A DNA stretch of 64,000 nt from Amycolatopsis xylanica (GCF_900107045.1 NZ_FNON01000003.1:248001-312000); one strand, 5' to 3'. Counted from the stretch's first letter, positions 9,143 to 17,058 are shown. Notes: a model not told the origin generated them from the letters alone. Translations and numbers: made by a program.

Positions 9143-10299
9143 GTACGGGTGAAGACGCGGAGGTCCTCGGCGAGCAGCTCGGGGACCTCCATCGCGGCGA
9201 AGTGCCCGCCGCGGTCGAACTCCGACCAGTGCTTGATCTTGCCCTTCGGGTCCATGAGGCTCTGGATCGTGGTGTCACCGGCGAAGACGGCGACACCGGT
9301 CGGCGGGCCCTCCTGCTCCCAGTCGCTGGATTCCTGTTGCGAGGCAAAGGCTTTCCAAGCCTTCATGCCGTCGTACACGGCGTGCGCGGTCGACGCGCCG
9401 GATTCGGTGAACCAGTACAGCGTGACGTTCGTGAGCAGCTGGTCGAGGTCGACGGACTCGGGCAGCGTCTCGGCCGGGTCCGTCCACTCGTAGAACTTCT
9501 CGACGATCCAGGCGAGCTGCCCGATCGGCGAGTCGTTGAGGCCGTACGCGAGCGTCTGCGGGCGCGTCGACTGCATGACCAGGTAGCCGAGCCCTTCCTC
9601 GCGGAAGAAGTTGAACTTCTCGGCGCGCGCCCGGTCGGCGCCGGTGAACGCGTCGGCGTCGAGCGCCGGGCCGAACGGCGTCGAAGCCGAGGTCCCGCTG
9701 AGGTGGACGCCCGCCACCCCTTGCGGGTCGACGATCGGCAGCATGCCCGCGACGCCGGCGCCGACATCCGTGCCCTGCACGACATAGCGCTGGTAACCGA
9801 GGCGCCCCATGAGCGTTGCCCATGCCTGCGCGACGCCGAAAAGGTTGAACCCTGGCTCGGCGAGCGGCGTCGAGAAGCCGTAGCCCGGCAGCGACGGGAT
9901 CACCACGTGGAACGCGTCGGCGGGGTCGCCCCCGTACTTGGCGGGGTCGGTCAGCGGCTCGATCAGGCGCAGGAATTCGACCGGTGAACTCGGCCAGCCG
10001 TGCGTCAGGATCAGCGGCATCGCGCCCGGTTCCGGTGAGCGCTGGTGGAAGAAGTGGATGCGCTGGCCGTTGATCTCGGTCGTGAACTGCGGGATCTCGT
10101 TGAGCGCTTCTTCCTGCCGTCGCCAGTCGAAGCCGTTGGCCCAGTAGTCGGCGAGCTGCTTGAGGTAGCGGGGCGGGACGCCGCGGCTCCAGTCCTCGGC
10201 GGGCGAGGCGGGCCAGCGGGCGCCGGCCAGACGTTTGCGCAGGTCATCGACGTCGGCCTGAGGGATCTCGATGCGGAAGGGAAGGATTTCGTTCGTCAT
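9115..10299 (-). CDS. Epoxide hydrolase with EHN N-terminal domain
   Basis: 394 residues from ATG 10299. N-terminal FRIEIPQADVDDLRKRLAGA is the epoxide hydrolase N-terminal (EHN) domain. The alpha/beta-hydrolase core has LTHGWPSSPVEF (oxyanion), QGTDVGAG with nucleophile Asp, and RGGHFAAMEVPE with catalytic His. Such enzymes open epoxides to vicinal diols. It is divergent from a WYL regulator across a near-perfect operator, so is likely controlled by it, perhaps in response to an epoxide or aromatic compound. Enediyne clusters of the 9-membered type also use EHN epoxide hydrolases (SgcF), but this gene lies about 12 kb outside the compact cluster, so the link is uncertain. Confidence 0.87.
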   Translation of the reverse strand: MTNEILPFRIEIPQADVDDLRKRLAGARWPASPAEDWSRGVPPRYLKQLADYWANGFDWRRQEEALNEIPQFTTEINGQRIHFFHQRSPEPGAMPLILTHGWPSSPVEFLRLIEPLTDPAKYGGDPADAFHVVIPSLPGYGFSTPLAEPGFNLFGVAQAWATLMGRLGYQRYVVQGTDVGAGVAGMLPIVDPQGVAGVHLSGTSASTPFGPALDADAFTGADRARAEKFNFFREEGLGYLVMQSTRPQTLAYGLNDSPIGQLAWIVEKFYEWTDPAETLPESVDLDQLLTNVTLYWFTESGASTAHAVYDGMKAWKAFASQQESSDWEQEGPPTGVAVFAGDTTIQSLMDPKGKIKHWSEFDRGGHFAAMEVPELLAEDLRVFTRTQGLRPTPA

Positions 10300-10317
10300 G
10301 AGGGCAACGCTAGAAGG

Positions 10318-10344
10318 CAATGCGGAAAGCTACGTTCCGCATTG
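10318..10344. promoter_or_regulatory. 27-bp inverted repeat, likely operator
   Basis: CAATGCGGAA (10318-10327) and TTCCGCATTG (10335-10344) are perfect arms around a 7-base centre; the GGCA before and TGCC soon after add to the symmetry. It sits between the divergent epoxide hydrolase (start 10299) and WYL regulator (start 10362) and covers the space where both promoters must lie. The natural reading is the binding site of the WYL regulator. Confidence 0.75.
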
Positions 10345-10361
10345 AATGCCAGACTTGAGGA

Positions 10362-11321
10362 ATGTTGGAAACCTCGGCCAGGCTGCTGCGGCTGCTCTCC
10401 TTGCTGGAGACACGCCGCGACTGGACCGGCCCGCAGCTGGCGGACCGGCTCGAAGTCACCACGCGCACGATCCGCAACGACGTCGAACGCCTGCGCAGCC
10501 TCGGCTACCCGGTCGAAGCCGCGCCCGGCGCCACCGGCGGCTATCGCCTCGGCGCCGGCGCGTCGCTGCCCCCGCTGCTCCTCGACGACGAGGAAGCCGT
10601 CGCGGTCGCCATCGGGCTGCGCACGGCCGCGGGCGGAACCGTCGCCGGGATCGAGGAAACCTCGGTCCGCGCGCTCGCCAAGCTCGAGCGGCTGCTGCCG
10701 TCCCGGCTGCGGCGCCGGGTCGGCGTGCTGACGAGCACCGTGGTCACGCTGCCCCGGCGGGGCCCGGAGGTCGATCCGTCCATTCTGGTCGCGATCGCGG
10801 CGGCCTGCCGTGACCATGAGCGGCTGCGGTTCGACTACCGCACGCACGATCGCGCGGACAGCCGCCGCGTCACCGAGCCGCACCGGCTGGTGCACAACGC
10901 GGGGCGCTGGTATCTGCTCGCGTGGGATCTGACCAGGGAGGACTGGCGGACCTTCCGCGTCGACCGGATCACGCCGAAACTCCCGGCGGGGCCCCGTTTC
11001 ACGCCGCGCACGATGCCGGACGAGGAGGTGAGCGAGCGGGTTTCGTCGGGGCTCGCCGTGGCGACTTGGCGGTACCAGGCGCGCGTGCGGGTGGACGCGC
11101 CCGCGTCGCATGTGTCGGCCCGGCTGCCGGTGGCGACCGTGGAGCCGCTCGACGCGCGGACCTGCGTGCTCACGGCAGGCTCGGACACGCCGGAGATGCT
11201 GGCGTTCTACTTGGGACTGCTCGATGCGGACTTCCACATCGAGCCGGCCGAGGCCCCGGAACTCGCCGCCTACCTCTCAAAACTCGCGCTCAGATACGCC
11301 GCCGCCACCAAGGGCTCGTGA
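10362..11321 (+). CDS. WYL-domain transcriptional regulator (DeoR/HTH_11 type)
   Basis: 319 residues from ATG 10362, with TTGAGGA directly upstream. N-terminal winged helix (residues about 5-60: RLLRLLSLLETRRDWTGPQL, TTRTIRNDVERLRSLGYPV), then a WYL domain with LVHNAGRWYLLAWDLTREDWRTFRVDRI, then a C-terminal WCX-like region. Family members bind nucleotide-like or small ligands through WYL and repress or activate adjacent genes. The divergent epoxide hydrolase and the inverted repeat between them make that gene the likely target, along with itself. Confidence 0.85.
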   Translation: MLETSARLLRLLSLLETRRDWTGPQLADRLEVTTRTIRNDVERLRSLGYPVEAAPGATGGYRLGAGASLPPLLLDDEEAVAVAIGLRTAAGGTVAGIEETSVRALAKLERLLPSRLRRRVGVLTSTVVTLPRRGPEVDPSILVAIAAACRDHERLRFDYRTHDRADSRRVTEPHRLVHNAGRWYLLAWDLTREDWRTFRVDRITPKLPAGPRFTPRTMPDEEVSERVSSGLAVATWRYQARVRVDAPASHVSARLPVATVEPLDARTCVLTAGSDTPEMLAFYLGLLDADFHIEPAEAPELAAYLSKLALRYAAATKGS

Positions 11322-11359
11322 GTGTTCCGGCCGGTTAGAACCGGCCAAACCACTCACGA
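11316..11359. repeat. GGTTAGAACC palindrome family, copy 2
   Basis: Outer arms TCGTGAGTG (11316-11324) and CACTCACGA (11351-11359) enclose GGCCGGTT-AG-AACCGGCC (11329-11346). It overlaps the WYL stop codon and is the outermost left part of the nested repeat island 11316-11702. It probably acts as a terminator. Confidence 0.7.
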
Positions 11360-11374
11360 CCCTCCCCTGCCCAC

Positions 11375-11400
11375 CCGGGATAAAGCAGGCTTTATCCCGG
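11375..11400. repeat. GGGATAAAGC palindrome family, copy 1
   Basis: CCGGGATAAAGC and GCTTTATCCCGG (12-bp perfect arms) around AG. Other copies are at 11607, 21087 and 33631, all in intergenic spaces near gene ends. Terminator-like hairpin, though with no T-tract. Confidence 0.7.
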
Positions 11401-11418
11401 CCGCCCCCGCGAGTGGTC

Positions 11419-11593
11419 GACACGCGGTACCCAACTGGTCGACACGAGGTGTCGGAGCGTGCGACACGAGGTGCCCGAGTGTGGGACACGCGGTGCGCGA
11501 GTGTGGGACACGGACATGCGTCATGTCGACCAGTCCGGCACGTCGTGTCGCACGGTGCGGTAGGGCGTGTTGACCAGTGCGGTATCTCGTGTT
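11419..11593. repeat. Head-to-head array of 22-bp tandem repeats
   Basis: Four direct units of exactly 22 bp begin at 11419, 11441, 11463 and 11485, each starting GACACG followed by A/C-GGT. A 21-bp palindromic centre (11507-11527, containing GACATG-CGT-CATGTC) follows. Three further 22-bp units in the opposite orientation occupy 11528-11549, 11550-11571 and 11572-11593, each ending CGTGTC or CGTGTT. Unit sequences diverge but the period never slips. No credible gene covers it. The 22-bp phase puts each unit on nearly the same face of the helix. Confidence 0.8.
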
Positions 11594-11606
11594 GGACGTT
11601 GGGGTG

Positions 11607-11636
11607 GCCCGGGATAAAGCGGGCTTTATCCCGGGC
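11607..11636. repeat. GGGATAAAGC palindrome family, copy 2
   Basis: GCCCGGGATAAAGC and GCTTTATCCCGGGC, 14-bp perfect arms around GG. It mirrors the copy at 11375 on the other side of the 22-bp array. Confidence 0.7.
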
Positions 11637-11658
11637 TCGGATGGCCTAGACGTTGGGG

Positions 11659-11702
11659 TCGTGAGTGTTTTGGCCGGTTAGAACCGGCCGCAACACTCAC
11701 GA
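11659..11702. repeat. GGTTAGAACC palindrome family, copy 3
   Basis: Outer arms TCGTGAGTGTT (11659-11669) and AACACTCACGA (11692-11702), inner hairpin GGCCGGTT-AG-AACCGGCC (11672-11689). It lies 4 bases beyond the stop of the hemerythrin-like gene and mirrors the copy at 11316, closing the nested island between two convergent genes. Confidence 0.7.
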
Positions 11703-11706
11703 GTCC

Positions 11707-12171
11707 TTAGTAGGGGGCGGGGGTGGTGTTCAGGGCCGCCACGACCGTGCGTTCCTCGTAGTCGAAGTGGGCTTCGAGTTTGGTGGCGAGTTCGCGCAGG
11801 TTGGTGCGGAGGTCGCGGGGGTCGGTCGCGCCGGGGACGTAGGAGTCGACGAGACGCTGGATCTCCTTCTGCAAGGCGGAGACGGCCGCGTGTTCCTCGC
11901 CGAGTTTGTGCAAGGCCGGTGCCATTTCCGGGAATTGGCGGGCGAGCATGGGAAAGGCGCCCATGTCCTCGCCGGTGTGGTGTTTGGTCAAGGCGCCGCA
12001 GAAGGACAGGCAATGCGCGCGCAGGTCGGCGGAGAGCGAAAGCGTTGCCTCGGCTCGGCCGTCGGCGACGGCGTCGACCTGGGTGAGCAGGCCGTCGAGT
12101 TCCCCGCGGAGCCAGGTGTGGACCTCCACCAGGAAGTCGCCCATGCCGCGGACTCGGTCGGTTCGGGTCAT
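11707..12171 (-). CDS. Hemerythrin (HHE cation-binding) domain protein
   Basis: 154 residues from ATG 12171, with AAAGGAAA 5 bases upstream. Spaced His and Glu residues fit a four-helix diiron site: HTWLRGELDGLL, HCLSFCGALTKHHTGED, LGEEHAAVSAL and LEAHFDYEE. HHE proteins of this size bind O2, nitric oxide or iron and protect against oxidative or nitrosative stress. It is a single gene with no operon partner, ending at the repeat island. A longer reading from 12261 would add a hydrophobic leader but lacks a ribosome site. Confidence 0.85.
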   Translation of the reverse strand: MTRTDRVRGMGDFLVEVHTWLRGELDGLLTQVDAVADGRAEATLSLSADLRAHCLSFCGALTKHHTGEDMGAFPMLARQFPEMAPALHKLGEEHAAVSALQKEIQRLVDSYVPGATDPRDLRTNLRELATKLEAHFDYEERTVVAALNTTPAPY

Positions 12172-12230
12172 GCGTTTCCTTTCGTCGGAAGAAAGGAGGA
12201 CGGCGACCACCGCAAGACAGCACAAAAGAA

Positions 12231-12320
12231 CCCCGTATGCCTGATACGCACGAGAGAACAAGGCTGTTCTCAGTGGTGGCTTGAGAAGCCGCTACCTCCA
12301 TGCGATAGGCCCATACGGGG
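12231..12320. other. Non-coding region with a distant inverted repeat
   Basis: The 258 bases between hemerythrin (start 12171) and the DUF3830 gene (start 12430) are non-coding. CCCCGTATG at 12231-12239 is the reverse complement of CATACGGGG at 12312-12320; between them GAACA-AGGC-TGTTC forms a small hairpin near 12257. The two 9-bp arms could be paired operator half-sites or a leader RNA stem. Function unknown. Confidence 0.35.
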
Positions 12321-12373
12321 CGCACCAGAACGATAGCACGGCACGGCATTGACCCGAGCGGATGCCACTCGTA

Positions 12374-12389
12374 GGATTGTCGACAATCC
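12374..12389. promoter_or_regulatory. 16-bp perfect palindrome, GntR-like operator candidate
   Basis: GGATTGTCGACAATCC is perfectly symmetric and its TTGT-CG-ACAA core resembles GntR/FadR-type half-site spacing. It lies 40 bases before the DUF3830 gene, so it may control the three-gene operon 12430-14360. No GntR-family gene is in the window. Confidence 0.55.
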
Positions 12390-12429
12390 GCGTGGGGCGG
12401 AGGCCGAGTGTGGACGTTGGAGGTGTGTC

Positions 12430-12918
12430 ATGGCCAGGAGGATGTCCATTTCGCTGGAAAAGCGCGGCGTCACCTGTGTGGCCGAGCTGCTCGACAAAGA
12501 CGCGCCGCTGACCTGCGACGCGGTCTGGGAGCACCTGCCTCAGCGCGGCGACGCGTACCACGCGAAGTACGCGCGCAACGAGGTCTACGCGATGGTCGAG
12601 CGGTTCGCCGAGATCCCGCAGGAGAACCCGACGGTCACGCCGATCCCCGGTGACGTCGTGCTGTTCTCGTTCTCCTCGGGCATGCTCGACCGGAAGTTCA
12701 AGGAAGAGAAGGGCATCGACGCGCTGCCGGGCGTGATCGACCTCGCGATCTTCTACGGGCGCAACAACCTGCTGCTCAACGGGGACGTCGGCTGGGTGCC
12801 CGGCAATGTCTACGGGACCATCGTCGAGGGACTCGGCGAGATGGCCGAGGCGTGCAACGACGTCTGGCGGTCGGGCGGGGTCGGCGAGCGGCTGGTGTAC
12901 CGCCGGATCACGGAGTGA
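12430..12918 (+). CDS. DUF3830 family protein
   Basis: 162 residues from ATG 12430, with GGAGG 6 bases upstream; ATG 12442 is possible but its AGGAGG abuts the codon. The sequence around EHLPQRGDAYHAKYARNEVY and PIPGDVVLFSF matches the DUF3830 family of small proteins with a predicted cyclophilin-like barrel. The family has no proven activity but recurs beside Asp/Glu-racemase-fold genes, as here. Its stop overlaps the next start (GTGA), pointing to translational coupling. Confidence 0.75.
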   Translation: MARRMSISLEKRGVTCVAELLDKDAPLTCDAVWEHLPQRGDAYHAKYARNEVYAMVERFAEIPQENPTVTPIPGDVVLFSFSSGMLDRKFKEEKGIDALPGVIDLAIFYGRNNLLLNGDVGWVPGNVYGTIVEGLGEMAEACNDVWRSGGVGERLVYRRITE

Positions 12919-13670
12919 CACCCGAGTACCCCACCGGCCCCGAACTGCTGCCCCAGCACGGGGTCGGGGTGATCGCGCCGTTCGATTTCGCGCTCGACCG
13001 GGAACTCTGGCGCTGGGCGCCGCCGGACGTCTCGCTGTACCTGACGCGGCTGCCGTTCACGCCGGCGCCGGTGACCGTCGAACTCGCCGAAGCGCTGAGC
13101 GATTTGGACAGTATCCGCCGCGCGACGCGGGACGTGCTCGCGCCGGAGCCGCTCAGCGTGGTGTACGCCTGCACGTCCGGCAGCTTCGTCGGCGGCGCGG
13201 CCGGGGAACGCGCGCTCGTCCAGAGCATGCTCGAAGCGGGCGCGCCGCGGGCGTCGAGCACGTCCGGCGGGCTGATCGAAGCGCTCGGGCTGCTCGGGAT
13301 GACCAAGATCGCCGTGGTCACGCCGTACATCGACAGCGTGACCCAGCGCCTGCTGGACTTCCTTGCCGAGCATGGCGTCGAGGTCGTGTCGAGTGTCGGG
13401 CTGGGACTGCTCAGCCACATCTGGAAGGTCGGCTACGCGGAGGTCATCCGCGCGGTGGCGGATGTGGACGACGCCGGCGCGCAGGGCCTGTTCATCAGCT
13501 GCACCAACGTTCCCACCTACGACATCATCGCCCCGCTCGAACGGCTGCTCGGCAAACCGGTGCTCACCGCCAACCAGGTGACCATGTGGTCCGCGCTGCG
13601 GTCCATGGGTTTCCGCGCGTCCGCCGAGGAGCAGCTGCTCGTGCGGGCGACCCAGCCGCACGCCGCCTGA
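12915..13670 (+). CDS. Asp/Glu racemase-fold enzyme (maleate isomerase/arylmalonate decarboxylase-like)
   Basis: 251 residues from GTG 12915. Two cysteines in equivalent halves, VVYACTSGSF and LFISCTNVPTYD, are the signature of maleate cis-trans isomerase, where one Cys attacks the double bond and the other is the proton donor. The gene is coupled by a 4-bp overlap to DUF3830 and lies 9 bases before a paralogue. The operon probably handles a small dicarboxylate or arylmalonate; the exact substrate is not shown by sequence. Confidence 0.8.
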   Translation: MTPEYPTGPELLPQHGVGVIAPFDFALDRELWRWAPPDVSLYLTRLPFTPAPVTVELAEALSDLDSIRRATRDVLAPEPLSVVYACTSGSFVGGAAGERALVQSMLEAGAPRASSTSGGLIEALGLLGMTKIAVVTPYIDSVTQRLLDFLAEHGVEVVSSVGLGLLSHIWKVGYAEVIRAVADVDDAGAQGLFISCTNVPTYDIIAPLERLLGKPVLTANQVTMWSALRSMGFRASAEEQLLVRATQPHAA

Positions 13671-13679
13671 GGAGGCCCC

Positions 13680-14360
13680 ATGTCCCGCGTCGGATTCCTG
13701 TACCCAGGCTTCAGCGCCGAAGACGAGTACCCGGCCATGGCGCGCCGCCTCGGCGTCGAACTTCCGTTGGCGCACACGGAGATGCGGGTCGACGCGCATC
13801 GGGTGGACGCGCTGCTCGACATCGGCGGCGACGAGGTGCTCGCCGAGGGCGCCAAGCGGCTCGAAGGCGTCTCGGCGATCGTGTGGGCCTGCACGAGCGG
13901 GAGTTTCGTGTTCGGCTGGGACGGTGCGCTGCGGCAGGTCGCCGAGCTCAGCGCGGCGGCGGGCGTGCCCGCGTCGAGCACCTCTTTCGCGTTCGTCAAC
14001 GCGGTGCGGCATCTCGGGCTGCGCCGGGTGGCGGTCGCGGCGACGTATCCGGAGGACGTCGCACGTCGCTTTGTCGATTTTCTGGCGACCGCCGGGATCG
14101 AGGTGGTCTCACTGGCGTGCCGGGGCGTGATCACCGCGGCCGAGGTCGGCACGCTCGGGCGCGAGGACGTGCTGGAGTTCGTCGCCGCCAACGACCATCC
14201 CGACGCCGAGGCGGTACTGGTGCCCGACACCGCGCTGCACACGGTCGCCTGGCTGGACGAGCTCGCGGCGCGGATCGGCAAGCCCGTGCTGACCGCGAAC
14301 CAGGTCAGCGTATGGGAGGGTCTTCGGCTCATCGGGTCCTGTGATCGAATGGCGCTGTAA
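13680..14360 (+). CDS. Asp/Glu racemase-fold paralogue lacking the second Cys
   Basis: 226 residues from ATG 13680 after GAGGAGGCCCC. It aligns with the preceding gene: WACTSGSF keeps the first active-site Cys, and KPVLTANQVSVWEGLRL matches KPVLTANQVTMWSALRS. The second Cys position reads VLVPDTALHTVAW, with no Cys. A two-Cys isomerase mechanism is therefore not possible unchanged; the protein may be a one-Cys enzyme of different chemistry or a non-catalytic subunit of the neighbour. Confidence 0.75.
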   Translation: MSRVGFLYPGFSAEDEYPAMARRLGVELPLAHTEMRVDAHRVDALLDIGGDEVLAEGAKRLEGVSAIVWACTSGSFVFGWDGALRQVAELSAAAGVPASSTSFAFVNAVRHLGLRRVAVAATYPEDVARRFVDFLATAGIEVVSLACRGVITAAEVGTLGREDVLEFVAANDHPDAEAVLVPDTALHTVAWLDELAARIGKPVLTANQVSVWEGLRLIGSCDRMAL

Positions 14361-14546
14361 TTCTTGGTCACGAACACGCATAGGCAATCGATCTTGCGTA
14401 ACATTACCCGGGAGTAGTCGTTCCATAGAGTGAAGTAAATCGCGAGAAATTGCCCAGATCCAGTTCACCCGGTAGGCAGACGGGGATCTGGGGAACATGC
14501 TTGCGGTGACTGTGCGTGGCAGCAGCGGGCGAAGATTTCTCTCGAA

Positions 14547-14562
14547 GGAGTTGCGCAACTCC
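14547..14562. promoter_or_regulatory. Perfect 16-bp palindrome upstream of XRE/NB-ARC gene
   Basis: GGAGTTGCGCAACTCC is fully symmetric, 39 bases before the start at 14602; a second inverted repeat (CCCAGATCC 14453-14461, GGATCTGGG 14484-14492) lies further upstream. Either could bind the XRE protein itself or fold in the leader RNA. The 240 bases from 14361 hold nothing else I can identify. Confidence 0.45.
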
Positions 14563-14601
14563 CCGGGTAGGTCTTGTCCGCGATAATTGGCGAGGGGCCA
14601 A

Positions 14602-16854
14602 ATGGAAGACATCACCAGGTTCGCCACCGAGGTGAAGCGGCTTCGGCGGCGGTTGGGGGTGTCGCTGACCGCGCTGGCCCAGCAGACGAGCTTCAGCGAA
14701 AGCTACATCTCGAAGATGCTCCGCGGTGATCGGCCGCTGAGCCCCCGGGTCGTGAAAGAGCTGGACAACGCGCTGAAGGCCGAAGGCGCGCTCGAACGCA
14801 TGGCCGAGCAGCAAGAAGAAGAGGCGAACCTCGAATGGCTGCGCCCCGCGCAGCTGCCGCCCGCTGTCGACAATTTCGTCGGCCGTGAGGCCTACGTCCG
14901 CAAGCTCGACGCCGCGGTCGCCATCCCGCCGGCGCCGGGCGCCGCGCGCACGATCGTGATCGAGGGCGCGCCGGGCGTCGGCAAGACCGCGTTGCTGCTG
15001 CACTGGGCCGCGACCATCGCCAAGCGTTTCCCCGGCGGCGTGCTGTTCGCCGACCTGCACGGCTTCGCGCCCGGCGAGTCCGCCGACCCCGGCGACGTGC
15101 TCAACGAGTTCCTGCGCGCACTGGGCGCGCCCGCCGAAACCGCCATGACCAGCCTGGAGTCGCGCACCGCGCGGTTCCGATCGATGCTCGCGGCGAAGCC
15201 GACGCTGGTCGTGCTGGACAACGTCGGCACCTATCAGCAGATCAAACCGCTGCTGCCCGGCCAGGGCAGCGTCGTGCTGGCCACCACCCGGGTGCACCTG
15301 TTCGGGCTCGCGGTGAACAGCGGCGCGACGCGGGTCTCGCTCGACCGGCTGCCGGTCGAGGAGGCGCTCGATCTGCTGGGCCGTCTCGCCGGTCCGACCC
15401 GGGTCGACGCCGAACGCAAGGCGGCCGAGGTCGTGGTGCACCGCTGCGGCAGGCTGCCGCTCGCGGTCCGGATCGCCGCCGAACACCTCGCCACGCACCC
15501 GCACCTGACCCTGCGTGCGATGGCCGACTCGCTGGCGCCGGAAGGACACCGGCTCGACATGCTGGCCACGGCCGACGAGTCGGTCGACATCCGCAGTGTC
15601 TTCGAGCTGTCCTACCGCGCGCTGAAACCCAGCGCCGCGCACATGTTCCGACTGCTGGGCATCTTCCCCGGCAAGACGATCGACGCGCCGGCGGCCGCCG
15701 CGCTCACCGGCGAACCGCTCAGCGCCGCCCGCAACAGCCTCGACGCGCTCGTCGCCGCCAACCTCGCCGAGACCACCATCGGCGACCGGGTGCACCTCCA
15801 CGACCTGCTGCGGCTGTACGCGGCCGAGCGCGCCGAGAAGGAGGAAACCCCGGCCACGCTGGCGGAAACCCGCGACCGCGTGCTGCGCTGGTACTTCCTG
15901 ACCGGGCTCAACGCGGGCAACGCGCTCGCGCAGGGCTGGGCGGGCCCCGCGCTCACGGTCGACGAAACCGGGCTCACGGCCCTCACCTTCACCGACGACT
16001 ACGACGGCGCCGTCTCCTGGTACGAGAACGAGGGCGACACCGTGCTCGCGCTGGCGCGCAACGCCCACGAGCACGGCATGTCCCGGCTCGCGTGGCTGCT
16101 GCCGTGCACCCTCATGCCGTATTGGTACCTGGTCAAGAACATGGGCGCCTGGCTCGCGGGCGCGTCCGCGGGCCTCGCCGCCGCGCGCGAGGGCGGCGAC
16201 GAGCTCGGCATGGCGCGCTCGCAGCACAGCCTCGGCGCGGCCAAGCACGAGCTGCACCGCGACGACGAGGCGTTGCCCCATATGGAGGAGGCGATGCGGC
16301 TGCACGCCCACCTCGAGGACGACCGGGGGCACGCGTATGCCGCGTACGGCCTCGGCACCGTCTACACCGGACTGGGCAGGCACCACGACGCGCAGGCCAT
16401 GTACAACATCGCCGTCGAACTGTTCGCCGCCAGCGATTTCGACCTCGGCATCGCGATCGTGCATCACCAGCTCTCGACCGCGTACGGCTCGATGAACCAG
16501 CTCGACGACGCGACGCAGACCGCGCACCAGGCGCTGGAGATCGGCCACCGGCTCGGCAACACGCCCGTCGAAGGCTGGGCCCGCCACCGCCTCGGCGTGC
16601 TGTACCAACGGCAGAACCAGTACCCGACGGCGCTCATCCAGTTCGACAGGGCGCTCGCGCTGCGCCGCGCCAGCCGCGAGCGCTGGGGCGAGGCCGAGAC
16701 CCAGCTGGCGCGTGGCGAAACGCTGTTAGCACTCGACCGGTTACCGGACGCACACGCCGCTTTCGAGGACGCGGCGGCCATTTTCGACGATCTCCACGAC
16801 CCCCGTGCCCTGGACGCTCATGCGCAGCTAGCAGCGCTGGCCAACCGCCAATAG
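14602..16854 (+). CDS. XRE-family regulator with NB-ARC ATPase and TPR repeats
   Basis: 750 residues from ATG 14602. Residues about 8-60 are a Cro/C1-type helix-turn-helix (VKRLRRRLGVSLTALAQQTS, SESYISKMLRGDRPLS). An NB-ARC ATPase follows: Walker A IEGAPGVGKTALLL, Walker B LVVLDNVG, then GRLPLAVRIAAEHLA. The last 250 residues are TPR-like helices. This STAND-type layout gives ATP-dependent, ligand-gated switches, common regulators of development and specialised metabolism in actinomycetes. It stands alone and is followed by a clear terminator. Its target is unknown. Confidence 0.85.
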   Translation: MEDITRFATEVKRLRRRLGVSLTALAQQTSFSESYISKMLRGDRPLSPRVVKELDNALKAEGALERMAEQQEEEANLEWLRPAQLPPAVDNFVGREAYVRKLDAAVAIPPAPGAARTIVIEGAPGVGKTALLLHWAATIAKRFPGGVLFADLHGFAPGESADPGDVLNEFLRALGAPAETAMTSLESRTARFRSMLAAKPTLVVLDNVGTYQQIKPLLPGQGSVVLATTRVHLFGLAVNSGATRVSLDRLPVEEALDLLGRLAGPTRVDAERKAAEVVVHRCGRLPLAVRIAAEHLATHPHLTLRAMADSLAPEGHRLDMLATADESVDIRSVFELSYRALKPSAAHMFRLLGIFPGKTIDAPAAAALTGEPLSAARNSLDALVAANLAETTIGDRVHLHDLLRLYAAERAEKEETPATLAETRDRVLRWYFLTGLNAGNALAQGWAGPALTVDETGLTALTFTDDYDGAVSWYENEGDTVLALARNAHEHGMSRLAWLLPCTLMPYWYLVKNMGAWLAGASAGLAAAREGGDELGMARSQHSLGAAKHELHRDDEALPHMEEAMRLHAHLEDDRGHAYAAYGLGTVYTGLGRHHDAQAMYNIAVELFAASDFDLGIAIVHHQLSTAYGSMNQLDDATQTAHQALEIGHRLGNTPVEGWARHRLGVLYQRQNQYPTALIQFDRALALRRASRERWGEAETQLARGETLLALDRLPDAHAAFEDAAAIFDDLHDPRALDAHAQLAALANRQ

Positions 16855-16867
16855 AACACCCCCGGAT

Positions 16868-16889
16868 CCGCACATTTTGTGCGGTTTTT
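16868..16889 (+). terminator. Intrinsic terminator after XRE/NB-ARC gene
   Basis: CCGCAC (16868-16873), loop ATTTT, GTGCGG (16879-16884), then TTTTT: stem plus T-tract, 14 bases after the stop. The rest of the gap to 17020 shows only a loose inverted repeat (ATGCGAAT near 16941, ATTCGCAT near 17012). Confidence 0.8.
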
Positions 16890-17020
16890 GTGCGGGGTTT
16901 GTCCGTTGCGCTGCACGTGCTTGTCACAGAGAGTTGACGCATGCGAATCAGCACTCCGAGGAGCGCGACGCCGGCAGCGATCGAGGGGTCGAGGGTCGTC
17001 GTTGCGGCGTAATTCGCATT

Positions 17021-17058
17021 CGACGGGTGATGGCCCTGCCATCGGCCATCACCCGTCG
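17021..17058 (+). promoter_or_regulatory. 15-bp perfect stem-loop in the leader of a small Cys-rich gene
   Basis: CGACGGGTGATGGCC (17021-17035) pairs exactly with GGCCATCACCCGTCG (17044-17058) around CTGCCATC. It is 27 bases before ATG 17086 and just outside the ribosome site GGCAGGAGGC. With no gene ending here (the earlier gene has its own terminator), a leader control element, RNA stability element or operator is more likely than a terminator. Confidence 0.55.

Noticed and set aside
10318..10344. Terminator hairpin
   Set aside because: It lies between divergent starts, not at a gene end, and has no T-tract, so an operator is the better reading.
11419..11593. CRISPR array
   Set aside because: Units of 22 bp are contiguous, diverged and in two orientations; there are no unique spacers and no cas genes. 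The same applies to the 21-bp array at 47361.
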